From the NCBI GenBank assembly GCA_900320905.1, contig ONTZ01000002.1:1-64000 (forward strand): a stretch of DNA of 64,000 nucleotides, given 5' to 3'. The notes beneath the pieces are model-generated. The model saw only the letters and a list, made by a program, of their open reading frames with translations. It searched no databases and was not told the DNA's origin. The translations under genes were made by a program, and so were the position numbers. This document shows positions 8,898 to 16,865 of this stretch, piece by piece (within the stretch, counting starts at the first letter, position 1; each line of letters starts with the position of its first letter). This DNA comes from an uncultured Prevotella sp. Lineage in GTDB: Bacteria > Bacteroidota > Bacteroidia > Bacteroidales > Bacteroidaceae.

Positions 8898-9725
8898 ATG
8901 AAAAAGGTATTTGTAATGCTATTCCTTGCAGCAGGTGCAAGTGTAGCGATGGCCCAGAGCCAGAAAGTGATAAGTGGCGTTAGTAGTTTCACAGCCACTT
9001 TACCAGAGTTCTCGTACGACGGGAAGGCACAGATTTTCACAAGGGAAAAATCTGACCAAGGTACAGTACAAAAAATCACCTTCTACAGCAACGACTTTAC
9101 GAAACAAGGCGAACTGACCATTAATCAAGAGGAGTATGAATACAATTACAAAAATGAGGAGCGTGCTTGGGTAGATGGTAAATATACAGGCGACTGGCAG
9201 GTTGTAAATGAGGGCAAAGACAAACATTATTCCGATATAATTAGTCTGGATCTTGAAGATTTCGACCAGAGTTGCAATGACTTCAGACAAATCTATATTT
9301 CTCAGACCATCTTTAATTCAGATGACAAATATGAATATCTGATGCCTGTCATTTCTATTGTTAATGATAGTTTTGAAGAAGATAGAGACGGCGATGGAGT
9401 AATTGATTATAGGGGAAGTGGGACAACTCCCAAGATGACCGGCATTAAGGTGGTGTCTGAGTCAGGAGAAGTACTTCAGACCATCAATTTCCCAGATGGT
9501 TTCACATCATCCCCTTCAAAGGGTTATGATTTGATGAAGATTAATAATAAATTATATCTTAGGATTGGAGGAAATGATGCTGACAATTCCAGGGCCACTC
9601 TGCTCTGTTCAATCGGCACTGCTGAATCAGGTGGCGGTGACAAGACAAGGGGCGATGTGAACGGCGACGGCGTGGTAAATGCCGCTGATGTCGTGAAGGT
9701 CGTGGACATCATCTCGGGCAATTAA
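8898..9725 (+). CDS. Secreted protein with C-terminal dockerin-type Ca2+ motif
   Basis: 275 residues. Residues 1-20 form a clear signal peptide (MKKVFVMLFLAAGASVAMAQ). The middle (about 25-235) is beta-rich, Asp/Glu-rich and not recognisable. DRDGDGVIDYRG near 155-165 is an EF-hand-like Ca2+ loop. The last 22 residues (GDVNGDGVVNAADVVKVVDI..) form one dockerin type I/EF-hand repeat, where a full dockerin has two. In Prevotella relatives such tails occur on exported proteins, and no cohesin gene is seen here. The 3' end and trailing DNA recur at 10563-10665. Confidence 0.75.
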   Translation: MKKVFVMLFLAAGASVAMAQSQKVISGVSSFTATLPEFSYDGKAQIFTREKSDQGTVQKITFYSNDFTKQGELTINQEEYEYNYKNEERAWVDGKYTGDWQVVNEGKDKHYSDIISLDLEDFDQSCNDFRQIYISQTIFNSDDKYEYLMPVISIVNDSFEEDRDGDGVIDYRGSGTTPKMTGIKVVSESGEVLQTINFPDGFTSSPSKGYDLMKINNKLYLRIGGNDADNSRATLLCSIGTAESGGGDKTRGDVNGDGVVNAADVVKVVDIISGN

Positions 9726-9753
9726 GCACGGATCGATTATAGATCAAAAGGAT
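9651..9753 (+). repeat. Dockerin 3'-end repeat, copy A
   Basis: 103 bp covering the dockerin codons, stop and 28 bases beyond. It matches 10563-10665 at an offset of 912 with five mismatches. The two direct copies bracket the DUF4160/DUF2442 genes. Confidence 0.9.
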
Positions 9754-9760
9754 TAATTAT

Positions 9761-9798
9761 AATCCCCGAAAGCCCTTCGACTTTCGGGGATTTTCTTA
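9761..9798 (+). terminator. Intrinsic terminator after the dockerin gene
   Basis: AATCCCCGAAAG / CTTTCGGGGATT is a perfect 12-bp stem with an 8-base loop, followed by TTCTT. Almost the same hairpin ends the acyl-CoA ligase pair at 31447. Confidence 0.85.
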
Positions 9799-9929
9799 GC
9801 GTAGTGGGCCTCTGCCCATGATCGGCAGAACCGTCTTTTACCTTTTTTGAAAATTTCTCGTTCTTTTCTTTTTTCATTCCAAAACTTTTCGTATCTTTGC
9901 CGTGTGATTTGAAATAAAACATAACGACG

Positions 9930-10232
9930 ATGCCGAAAATACTATTGTATATCACTGCAAAAATTATCTGGCAGTTCCTTTTTTGGAATACAGATTATAA
10001 TGAGAATCGTGCTCATGTGCATGTAGGTAAACGTGGTACTGAGCATCTGTGCAAGATTTGGTTGGAACCTGTGGTTGAGTTGGCCCATAAAGGTGACTTG
10101 ACCGACTCTCAAGCAAAAGAAGTTTTGGCAATAGCCAGCGAATATCAAGAAAAAATGCTCCGGCAATGGAGTCTTTTCAAACAAGGTAAACGCATCAGAA
10201 TGATGACGGTAAAGAAAACTAAAAAGAAATAA
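9930..10232 (+). CDS. DUF4160 domain protein
   Basis: 100 residues. The family hallmark is the short N-terminal beta region followed by NRAHVHV (two His flanking Val) and WLEPVVELA, as in DUF4160 proteins. The C-terminus is very basic (KQGKRIRMM..KKTKKK). DUF4160 genes are usually paired with DUF2442 genes, as here with one base between the two ORFs, and the pair is often discussed as a toxin-antitoxin-like module; no activity is established from sequence. A -7 element TATCTTTG at 9892-9899 lies 30 bases upstream without a good -33. Confidence 0.75.
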   Translation: MPKILLYITAKIIWQFLFWNTDYNENRAHVHVGKRGTEHLCKIWLEPVVELAHKGDLTDSQAKEVLAIASEYQEKMLRQWSLFKQGKRIRMMTVKKTKKK

Positions 10233-10233
10233 T

Positions 10234-10503
10234 ATGTATAAGAAGGAAGGATATTGGGATGTAAAGCCTAAGATCAAGCGGCTGTTATTCCCTAAGCGCG
10301 GAATGTTTCAGGTGGATTTACAGGACGGGCGTTCTGTATTGATGCCAATCTCTGCCTTTCCGTCATTGAAAAGAATGCCCGCCAAAGAACGTAAGAACTG
10401 GTATCTCATTGGCGGAGGTGTAACATGGGATGCTTGTTCTGAGGTTATCCATATTGAGCAAATTCTGGGTAACTACCAGAACTATGCTCATGAGGTTGTA
10501 TAA
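10234..10503 (+). CDS. DUF2442 domain protein
   Basis: 89 residues with the DUF2442 pattern: VDLQDGRSVLMPISAFPSLKRM (early beta strands, 'P' and 'L' positions), then a variable acidic/aromatic segment and a hydrophobic end. It is the co-transcribed partner of the DUF4160 gene (1-base gap). DUF2442 proteins are small and DNA-binding-like, often proposed as the antitoxin half; that role is inference here. Confidence 0.75.
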   Translation: MYKKEGYWDVKPKIKRLLFPKRGMFQVDLQDGRSVLMPISAFPSLKRMPAKERKNWYLIGGGVTWDACSEVIHIEQILGNYQNYAHEVV

Positions 10504-10511
10504 TTATGTAG

Positions 10512-10637
10512 TATCAATACGAATACATATCAACAGGAATCGGCAGCGGTTCTGGCAAAGTGGGCGACATAAACGGCGACGGCGTGGTAAATGCCGCTGA
10601 TGTCGTGAAGGTCGTGGACATCATCTCGGGCAATTAA
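10512..10637 (+). pseudogene. Remnant of a second dockerin-tagged gene
   Basis: An open frame with no start codon, directly after an in-frame TAG (10509-10511). It encodes a linker (STGIGSGSGK) and a full copy of the dockerin repeat, ending at TAA 10635-10637. The linker differs from the one in the 8898 gene, so this is the tail of a related but separate gene whose body is gone. Confidence 0.7.
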
Positions 10638-10665
10638 GCATGGATCGATAATAGATCAAAAGGAT
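10563..10665 (+). repeat. Dockerin 3'-end repeat, copy B
   Basis: Second member of the 103-bp direct repeat pair (see 9651-9753). Mismatches are three at the start of the motif, one after the stop and one further downstream. Confidence 0.9.
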
Positions 10666-10684
10666 AGAATAGTTTTTTTCCAGG

Positions 10685-10718
10685 CAGGGGCTGGCAGGAT
10701 GCCGGCCCCTGTTTCTTG
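10685..10718 (+). terminator. Intrinsic terminator after the dockerin remnant
   Basis: CAGGGGCTGGCA-GGA-TGCCGGCCCCTG is a 12-bp stem (one T-G pair) with a 3-base loop, followed by TTTCTT. It would end transcripts from the DUF4160/DUF2442 pair. Confidence 0.8.
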
Positions 10719-10823
10719 ACCAGAAAAGGAGCGGAAGAAAAGCACACAAGGTTTAAGAAATTATAAAAGTTTGGGGACTCGTCGGGGAAAAGTGGCGTTT
10801 CGTCGATAAATAAAGGGGACGGG

Positions 10824-10855
10824 GTTGCAAACCGCGAAAAAATGTTGTATCTTTG
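10824..10855 (+). promoter_or_regulatory. Probable promoter of the repeat array and DUF6261 gene
   Basis: GTTG (10824-10827, one mismatch to TTTG), 20-base spacer, TATCTTTG (10848-10855). The next convincing gene starts at 11222, so the transcript would have a leader of about 360 nt containing the 41-bp repeats. Small ORFs in this leader look spurious. Confidence 0.5.
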
Positions 10856-10957
10856 CAGATGCAAACAAGAAAAATGTTCTCTTTACATCTGGTATTATGG
10901 GACATCTGTCAAAACGTTATTATAAACCATATCCTATGGGCATGCGCCCTCCGCCGG

Positions 10958-11205
10958 GAATTATTTCTCGGCGACAAGACTCCGTTTCAAACGAAAAACG
11001 GCTTTGCGCGGTCAACAAGACCAATTTTCAAATGAAAAACGGCTTTGCGCGGTCAACAAGACCAATTTTCAAACGAAAAACGGCTTTGCGCGGCCAATAA
11101 AACCAATTTTCAAATGAAAAAAGACTTTGTTCCGAAAACAAAACGATTTTTCAAGCGAAAAAAGACTTTGTCACGACAACAAGACAAATATCCAAATGTT
11201 TCATT
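10958..11205 (+). repeat. 41-bp tandem repeat array (about six units) ahead of the DUF6261 gene
   Basis: The core CGGCTTTGCG starts at 10999, 11040 and 11081 and its variant AGACTTTGT at 11122 and 11163, a strict 41-base period. A degenerate unit precedes at 10958. Units 2 and 3 are nearly identical and the outer ones diverge. Each good unit carries two mini-hairpins, GGTC-aacaa-GACC and TTTTC-aaat-GAAAA. Forty-one is not a multiple of three and the units contain no conserved frame, so this is not coding. There is no unique spacer, so it is not CRISPR. It ends 17 bases before the ATG at 11222. Confidence 0.85.
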
Positions 11206-11221
11206 CTTAAAATTTTAAATT

Positions 11222-12199
11222 ATGGGAAAAATCAATTCATTACAGAAGGTTCGCCTGAAAAACGCCCAGCACTTCGCGTTCATTCAGGCATTTATCACAG
11301 CACTGACAGCCTGCGGCTTCACGGCACAGCGCATCGTGAGTGCACTGACAGCCCTTTCGGGCGCATTCGGCGTTGAGGACCAGTATTACATGAAGGTTCG
11401 CGCAAGCGACATCGTCGCCCAGCGGGAGGCCGCCGATACGAAGCGCGACCGATTCTACACCCGTCTGCACCGCCTCGTTCAGGCTTGGGCGGGCTCCGGC
11501 ATGGCGGTATTGGATGCCGCCGCAACGGCACTGATCGCCGTGTTCAACCTCTACAAGGTGAAGATCAACGCGCAGATGGACGAGGAGACGGGACAGTTGG
11601 AGAACCTGATCACCGACCTCTCGACACCGGAGATGCTCGCCAAAATCGAGGCCATCAACGGCACCTACCTGTTCCAGCAGATGAAGGAAGGCCAGGACGA
11701 GGTAAAGGCACTGCGCCTGGAACAGGGTGCCGAGGAGAGCGAGAAGGTGTACGGCGCACTGGCCTCCGCCCGCAAGGAGTGCGACCGACTCTACGATGAG
11801 ACGGTGGCCATCATCGAGGGCGCAGCGCTGTTTGCCGACGATCCAACGGCCTACGAGGCTTTCATCAAGCAGTGGAACGGTACGGTGAAACTCTATCAGG
11901 ACATGCTCGACCGCAAGCAGAACGGTAAGGACGAGGACGGCTCGGGCAGCAGCAGCCCGTCGGGCAACAACAGTCTGTCGGGCAGCGGCTCCGGCTCAGG
12001 TTCGGGCTCTGAACAGGGCGGCGGCACGGGTACTGTCACGCCTGGCGGTGATGACAACGGTGGCGGCTCAGGCTCTGGCTCAGGCGATGCCGGCTCTGGT
12101 GACAATGGCGGTGGCGACAATAGCGGCGGCGGAGACAATAGCGGCGGCGGCACCCCCGATCCCGATGGCAATGGCGGCTTCGACGATGCCGACCAGTAA
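11222..12199 (+). CDS. DUF6261-like protein with a Gly/Ser/Asp-rich tail
   Basis: 325 residues, no signal peptide. Residues 1-235 are helical and resemble the Bacteroidota DUF6261 family (start KINSLQKVRLKNAQHFAFIQ, then Ala-rich amphipathic helices, SGMAVLDAAATALIAVFNLYK). Function of the family is unknown. From about 238 to the end the chain is almost wholly Gly, Ser, Asp and Asn (SGSGSGSGSE, GGGDNSGGGDNSGGG), a flexible acidic tail I do not know from shorter relatives. The coding region is clearly richer in G+C than the AT-rich repeat array before it. Family assignment is moderate. Confidence 0.6.
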   Translation: MGKINSLQKVRLKNAQHFAFIQAFITALTACGFTAQRIVSALTALSGAFGVEDQYYMKVRASDIVAQREAADTKRDRFYTRLHRLVQAWAGSGMAVLDAAATALIAVFNLYKVKINAQMDEETGQLENLITDLSTPEMLAKIEAINGTYLFQQMKEGQDEVKALRLEQGAEESEKVYGALASARKECDRLYDETVAIIEGAALFADDPTAYEAFIKQWNGTVKLYQDMLDRKQNGKDEDGSGSSSPSGNNSLSGSGSGSGSGSEQGGGTGTVTPGGDDNGGGSGSGSGDAGSGDNGGGDNSGGGDNSGGGTPDPDGNGGFDDADQ

Positions 12200-12255
12200 C
12201 CGCACAACCCCGCGGTCCAAACGTCGAAAGACGTGGGGGCAAACGTCGAAGGTGA

Positions 12256-12287
12256 TTTGGAAGCAGCCCATATTCTTCATACCTTTG
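12256..12287 (+). promoter_or_regulatory. Promoter of the small secreted protein gene
   Basis: TTTG (12256-12259), 20-base spacer, TACCTTTG (12280-12287). A small ACGTC-GAAA-GACGT hairpin (12221-12234) lies just upstream with no T-tract. Confidence 0.7.
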
Positions 12288-12356
12288 CACTGTCAAAAGA
12301 CGATAACAAGTTGAACGACAGAAACACAGTATTAACAATTTAAAATAGTAAAAGGT

Positions 12357-12722
12357 ATGAAAAAAATGTTTTTCGCCCTCGTGGCAATGGTGATGATGAC
12401 AATGAGTGCTAACGCTCAGAGTATTGACAACAGTAGCAAACTGACCTTCGACCGCCTGGCAAACTATTTGGAACTGAGGGTCAATCAGATTGAACCCGTG
12501 AAGAAGGCTATGGCTCAGTTCGACAGTTCCTTGAAGGCCTACAATCAACTTCAGGATACCTCGGATGCCGGCAAGGCTTGGGAGAAGATTCAGGCTCGTC
12601 ATAAGGCAACAATGAAGAAGATTCTCAACGAGAAGCAGTATGACAAGTACGTGAAGACCCTCGACCTGACAGTGAAGAACACTGCAGACAGGATGACGGA
12701 GCAACTGACTGCCACCAGATAA
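12357..12722 (+). CDS. Small periplasmic protein, hypothetical
   Basis: 121 residues with a signal peptide ending SANAQ (about 21). The mature part is helical with alternating basic and acidic residues and the segment ILNEKQYDKYVK, reminiscent of the LTxxQ/Spy-like periplasmic chaperone fold found in many Bacteroidota exported proteins. No family can be named with certainty. It stands alone between its own promoter and the histidine kinase promoter. Confidence 0.65.
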   Translation: MKKMFFALVAMVMMTMSANAQSIDNSSKLTFDRLANYLELRVNQIEPVKKAMAQFDSSLKAYNQLQDTSDAGKAWEKIQARHKATMKKILNEKQYDKYVKTLDLTVKNTADRMTEQLTATR

Positions 12723-12790
12723 AAAAACTTTCGACGGTCCACATATATGACTAAAATGTCTCTCCTGCATAGAGATTATGCAGGAGAACT

Positions 12791-12821
12791 TTTGTTGTTT
12801 CAGAAATTATCACTAACTTTG
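12791..12821 (+). promoter_or_regulatory. Promoter of the two-component operon, apparently leaderless
   Basis: TTTG (12791-12794), 19-base spacer, TAACTTTG (12814-12821). The -7 element ends only 6 bases before the ATG at 12828, so the mRNA should begin at or next to the start codon. It also rules out the upstream in-frame ATG at 12747. Confidence 0.65.
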
Positions 12822-12827
12822 CCGACG

Positions 12828-13832
12828 ATGAAGAAGATACAGATAAAAGATGTGTGGCTGTGCGTAGCACAGGTGCTGCTGCTGTCGCTGACCTTGCTGT
12901 CGCCAGGGCTCATCAGTTACGTCACAAGCCATAACCCTCAATTAGCATGGGAGTCGTTGACCGTTTCTGCCTATTGGCTGGCTCCGGCTGTAGTGGTCTA
13001 TCTCCTTAACTTCTACCTGTGCGTCCCCTTATTGTGGTTTCGTCATCATCGCTGGCAGTTCGTTGTAGCCAATACGGCTCTCGTCATTGCCACCAATGCC
13101 CATGTGTTTTTTAAAGACTTCAACTCGCTGCCCGAAAATATGCTGGCTGGCTATTCCTCGTTTCTCATTTTTGCCCTGCTCGTTAACCTGATGGCCATCG
13201 GCATCGCCCTGAGTATCCGCTACGTGATGCGACAGAGCGAGAAGAGACAGAAAGAGGTAGAGGCAGAACTGGCCTGGCTGAAGAATCAAATCAATCCCCA
13301 TTTCCTCTTTAATACGCTCAACAATATCTCCAGCCTGACGCAGATTGATGCTGACAAAGCCCAGGATACTGTGATGCAGTTGAGCGACCTGCTACGCTAT
13401 GCGATGTATGAGACCAACAATCCCAAAGTGGCTTTGCAAGGCGAGGTTGAGTTTATGCGCAACTATATAGAACTGATGGAACTGCGCTGCAATGAGATGA
13501 CAACAGTAAGCAAAACTATCGCTATTGAGGATGGAAAAGCCGAAGTGGCCCCCTTGCTCTTCATCTCGCTCATCGAGAATGCCTTCAAGCACGGTATGAA
13601 CAGCAATGCCCCTGCAACTATCGATATCAGTCTGACACAACATGACGGTATGCTCGTCTTCACCAGCGACAATACCAACAACCCCAAGCCCACCAAGGAC
13701 CGCAGCGGTTCTGGCATCGGACTGGAGAACACTCGTCGCCGTCTGGACTTGCTCTATCCTGGCCGCTACCGATGGGAGCAGACTGTTACAACCGAGAATA
13801 TCTATCACGTCAAAATCACCCTTCAGTTATGA
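12828..13832 (+). CDS. LytS-type sensor histidine kinase
   Basis: 334 residues: four predicted transmembrane helices in the first 135 or so, then a His_kinase (PF06580) domain with NQINPHFLFNTLNNISSL, whose His158 is the expected phosphoacceptor, an N box SLIENAFKHGMNS and a G box GSGIGLENTRRR. It phosphorylates the LytTR regulator encoded next (4-base ATGA overlap). There is no extracellular sensing domain beyond short loops, so the signal is probably sensed in or near the membrane. Confidence 0.9.
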   Translation: MKKIQIKDVWLCVAQVLLLSLTLLSPGLISYVTSHNPQLAWESLTVSAYWLAPAVVVYLLNFYLCVPLLWFRHHRWQFVVANTALVIATNAHVFFKDFNSLPENMLAGYSSFLIFALLVNLMAIGIALSIRYVMRQSEKRQKEVEAELAWLKNQINPHFLFNTLNNISSLTQIDADKAQDTVMQLSDLLRYAMYETNNPKVALQGEVEFMRNYIELMELRCNEMTTVSKTIAIEDGKAEVAPLLFISLIENAFKHGMNSNAPATIDISLTQHDGMLVFTSDNTNNPKPTKDRSGSGIGLENTRRRLDLLYPGRYRWEQTVTTENIYHVKITLQL

Positions 13833-14551
13833 GACCTATGACTTGCATTATCGTGGATGACGAACCCTTGGCCGTCCGTCTCCTGGAGTCCTATGTCGAT
13901 AAGACGCCAGATCTGCAATTGATGGCCTCGTTTACAGACTCCATCACAGCCATCAATGCCATCAAGGCACAGAAGCCCAACCTGCTGTTCCTTGATATCC
14001 AGATGCCGAATATCGACGGAATGGAGTTGGCACATTCTCTACCTGAAGAGACGCGTGTGGTCTTTACCACCGCTTTTAAGGAGTATGCCTTTGAAAGTTA
14101 TGAGGTGAATGCCCTCGACTTCCTGCTGAAACCGATTCGCTATAACAAGTTCCTCACAGCAGTCGAGAAAGCCAGGAAACTGTATCAGCAAGATCCTGTC
14201 GCAAAGCCTCAGCAGCCCAATACCATTTTCATCCGCATTGATGGCGAATGGCGTAATGTGCCCATCGACCAAATCACATATATCAATGGCATGAAGGATT
14301 ACGTGCTGTTCTATCTCGACAATGAGCCCAAAGCACTGATTACCCATCTGACGATGAAAGCCGTGGAGGATATGCTGCCCAAAGACCGTTTCCTACGCAT
14401 CCATCGCTCTTATATCATTGCTGTCGACAAGATTCAGAAAGTAGACCGCAATGACTGTGTCTACATCGGCAGGGAGATCATCCACATACCCGACGGTTAT
14501 CTGCAGACCTTCCGCCAGTTTCTCGAAACGCGTTCAATAGAAAAGAAATAA
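13829..14551 (+). CDS. LytTR response regulator
   Basis: 240 residues. The receiver domain (1-120) has acidic DDE at 10-12, the phosphorylated Asp56 in LLFLDIQMP, and a conserved Lys in FLLKPIRYNKF. A LytTR DNA-binding domain (about 140-235) has the typical ITYINGMKDYVLFYL and RFLRIHRSYI segments. It is the partner of the kinase at 12828, and target genes are not evident nearby. I chose ATG 13829, which overlaps the kinase stop. Confidence 0.92.
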   Translation: MRPMTCIIVDDEPLAVRLLESYVDKTPDLQLMASFTDSITAINAIKAQKPNLLFLDIQMPNIDGMELAHSLPEETRVVFTTAFKEYAFESYEVNALDFLLKPIRYNKFLTAVEKARKLYQQDPVAKPQQPNTIFIRIDGEWRNVPIDQITYINGMKDYVLFYLDNEPKALITHLTMKAVEDMLPKDRFLRIHRSYIIAVDKIQKVDRNDCVYIGREIIHIPDGYLQTFRQFLETRSIEKK

Positions 14552-14580
14552 TGCTTTGTTGTCAATAGCCATCCAAGAGG

Positions 14581-16800
14581 TTAGAATGGCAGGCCGACGG
14601 CGAAGTGGAAGGCAAGGTCGCGCTTGAGGCGGGGATGAAGGAGGGGGAAATGCTCGTCGTCGTCAGTCTCGAAGGCGGGATTGACGGCTTTCATACCCAA
14701 GTCGAAGCGAATGATGAAATAGTCGAAGTTCAGGCGCAGTCCCAAACCGTAACTGACAGCCAGATCTTTCAGGATGCGCTGAAACTTAAACTGTCCCCCG
14801 GGCTGATCAGGATAGTCGCGGAGCGTCCAGATATTACCCGCATCGACAAACAGCGCACCGCCGAACTTCCAGAACAAATGGGCCCGGTATTCGAGGTTCA
14901 GGTCGAGTTTCAGGTCACCGGTCTGCGTGATGAAGTTGATGTTACCGTCCTTGTCGCGGTAGCGCCCCGGGCCGAGGCTCCTGACGCTCCATCCGCGCAC
15001 GCTGTTGGCACCGCCGGAGAAATAGCGCTTCTCGAAGGGCAGTATGGTGCTGTTGCCGTAGGGATAGGCGATGCCGAGGCCTAAGTGGAACACGAGTTGG
15101 CTATTGTAGTACGACAGGATTTGCCGGGTAAAGTCCACATCGCCCTTCACATACTGGGCGTAGGCGATATTGAACACACGGTAATGCCCTTCGCCGTCGC
15201 GCTCCGCCCCGAACACTTTGCTACCGAGACTGAGCAGGTTGCCCGCTGTCTCGATATTCGCCTTGATGGCTACCGACCCGTTGTTGTAGCCGTAGCCAAA
15301 GCCGGTCTTCATAATAAACAAGTCTTCGTAGTTATAGCGCAGGATGGCATTGTAGTTGCCGGTATTATCCAGATACTCCTTCTTGAAAGTGTCGCTGATC
15401 CAGGGCATAAACACATAGTTCAGGTCGATAAGGTCGAACTGGTACTGGTCGTGGTGGCGCTGCGGCTTCCAACGGTAGTGCCATCCTGCGGAGAGCACCT
15501 GGCGGTGGAACTCAGGACGGTTCTGCGCGTCGTAAAGCAGCGACACCTCACTGGTGGCGATGGTACGGTGGCGCATATCGCGGCTCAGGAAGGGCATGAT
15601 GAAGCGAGGGAAGCGGAGGCGGCTCTCCACGCTGTACTCGATGAAGTCCTGATTGCTGTATCCTTCCAGTCCCTTGATGGCCTCGTAGGCACCACGGAGT
15701 TGCACGCTGAAAGTCTCGGAGCCCCGGAACAGGTTGCGGTTCTGATAGGTAAGCGAGGCGGCAGCACCCAGATCACCGGCAGTATTGGTGCCTTCGGGTT
15801 GGAAACTGATTGTGGAAGGTTTGTTGGTCTGCAACTGGATGTGTGCGTCGAGCAGGGCACTGTCTGGATCCTGCTGGAAACTGATGTTCGTATAGCGCAC
15901 GGCATCAAGGCGCCCGAAGTGGTTGTAGGTGTTTTGCAGTCCTTCGGCAGAATAGGGCTTTCCCTCTTCTATGAACGTGTTCTCACGGAGCACGTGTTGG
16001 CGCAGGTGGATCACGGAGTCCTGCGGGTCGCCACTGGCATAGGTGATCTGTCGGATGCCGTAGCGGGTATGCAGGGTATCGGGGGAATTGCTGGAGCGAT
16101 AAGGTCGCAGCATGAGTGTGACATCAGCAAGGTGTTGCTCTTGCAGGGTGTCGATGCGATAGTTGATATACTCCTTATGGAAACGGTAGTAACCTCGGTT
16201 CTGCAAGAGTTCCGTCAGCCGGGAGCGCTCCTGGTTCAGGGCTTCCACATCGAGTTGCGTATTCTCACGCAGTTGGTGCTGGTCGTACTGCAACAGCCGC
16301 GCAATGACGGAGTCTTGTATCTCGTAGTTCAACCGTCGTATATAATAAGGTGTGCCAGGATGAAGCACGTAGATCGCGTTGATTTTCTTGCCTTTCGTGT
16401 CGGCGAAGAGTTCCACCTGACCATCAAGATAGCCCTTGTTCTGCAAGGCCTTTTGGAGACTCTCGCACGAGAGCCGTGCCTGCAAGGTGTCGTAGATGAC
16501 GGGAGCCTCTCCCATCGACTTCAAGGTGCGGTTGATCCATTTCGTGCTGTCGTCACCTGCCATCGCATAGACACCGAGTGGGATCTTCACCGCTGAGAAC
16601 CAGCGCGAATTACCCTTCTGACGGACATAACTTTTCAGTTGTGAGGGATTGATGTCTGGATACTTGCCGTCGGCCACCACACTGACCTTATTCAGCATCA
16701 GTTGCCCTTCTGGCAGGTCACGTGAAGCGGAGCACGAACCCAGCAGGAGTCCGCACACGCAGGCCGTCAAAACATGGGAAAATCGGCGTATCCTCATCAA
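14581..16800 (-). CDS. tamL: Outer-membrane assembly lipoprotein TamL (BamA/TamA family)
   Basis: 739 residues. A lipoprotein signal (LLLGSC, Cys about 23) replaces the usual beta-barrel signal peptide, a hallmark of the Bacteroidota TamL form. Several POTRA-like repeats follow (about 30-330), then a 16-strand-type barrel with FEKRYFSGGANSVRGW (the GxRG loop motif) and a C-terminal aromatic AVGLPF. With TamB it is thought to insert or transport outer-membrane components. tamB is not next to it but at 41481, unlike the usual tamL-tamB pairing. The divergent promoter with trmH is at 16817-16851. Confidence 0.88.
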   Translation of the reverse strand: MMRIRRFSHVLTACVCGLLLGSCSASRDLPEGQLMLNKVSVVADGKYPDINPSQLKSYVRQKGNSRWFSAVKIPLGVYAMAGDDSTKWINRTLKSMGEAPVIYDTLQARLSCESLQKALQNKGYLDGQVELFADTKGKKINAIYVLHPGTPYYIRRLNYEIQDSVIARLLQYDQHQLRENTQLDVEALNQERSRLTELLQNRGYYRFHKEYINYRIDTLQEQHLADVTLMLRPYRSSNSPDTLHTRYGIRQITYASGDPQDSVIHLRQHVLRENTFIEEGKPYSAEGLQNTYNHFGRLDAVRYTNISFQQDPDSALLDAHIQLQTNKPSTISFQPEGTNTAGDLGAAASLTYQNRNLFRGSETFSVQLRGAYEAIKGLEGYSNQDFIEYSVESRLRFPRFIMPFLSRDMRHRTIATSEVSLLYDAQNRPEFHRQVLSAGWHYRWKPQRHHDQYQFDLIDLNYVFMPWISDTFKKEYLDNTGNYNAILRYNYEDLFIMKTGFGYGYNNGSVAIKANIETAGNLLSLGSKVFGAERDGEGHYRVFNIAYAQYVKGDVDFTRQILSYYNSQLVFHLGLGIAYPYGNSTILPFEKRYFSGGANSVRGWSVRSLGPGRYRDKDGNINFITQTGDLKLDLNLEYRAHLFWKFGGALFVDAGNIWTLRDYPDQPGGQFKFQRILKDLAVSYGLGLRLNFDYFIIRFDLGMKAVNPAFETDDDEHFPLLHPRLKRDLAFHFAVGLPF

Positions 16801-16816
16801 TTATCTTGTTAATTAG

Positions 16817-16851
16817 TTGCAAAGATAAAGATTTATTTCTATCTTTGCAAA
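16817..16851. promoter_or_regulatory. Interlocked divergent promoters inside an 11-bp inverted repeat
   Basis: TTGCAAAGATA (16817-16827) and TATCTTTGCAA (16840-16850) are perfect inverted repeats 12 bases apart. Leftward: TTTG 16851-16848, N20, TATCTTTG 16827-16820 for tamL. Rightward: TTG 16817-16819, N20, TATCTTTG 16840-16847 for trmH. Each -7 element overlaps the other promoter's -33. Confidence 0.75.
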
Positions 16852-16865
16852 CAAAACGGGAAAAA

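Noticed and set aside
10825..11100. Small ORFs in the leader before the DUF6261 gene
   Set aside because: Their starts fall in the promoter and first leader bases, and the sequence runs through 41-bp repeats in changing frames, so they are chance frames.
10958..11205. CRISPR array
   Set aside because: The units are contiguous with no unique spacers and no cas genes are present.
12221..12234. ACGTC-GAAA-GACGT hairpin as a terminator of the DUF6261 gene
   Set aside because: Only a 5-bp stem and no T-tract, followed by GGGGGC. It is too weak to call.
15085..16596. 503-codon open frame opposite tamL
   Set aside because: Antisense to a clear TamL barrel protein, with no domain signals.
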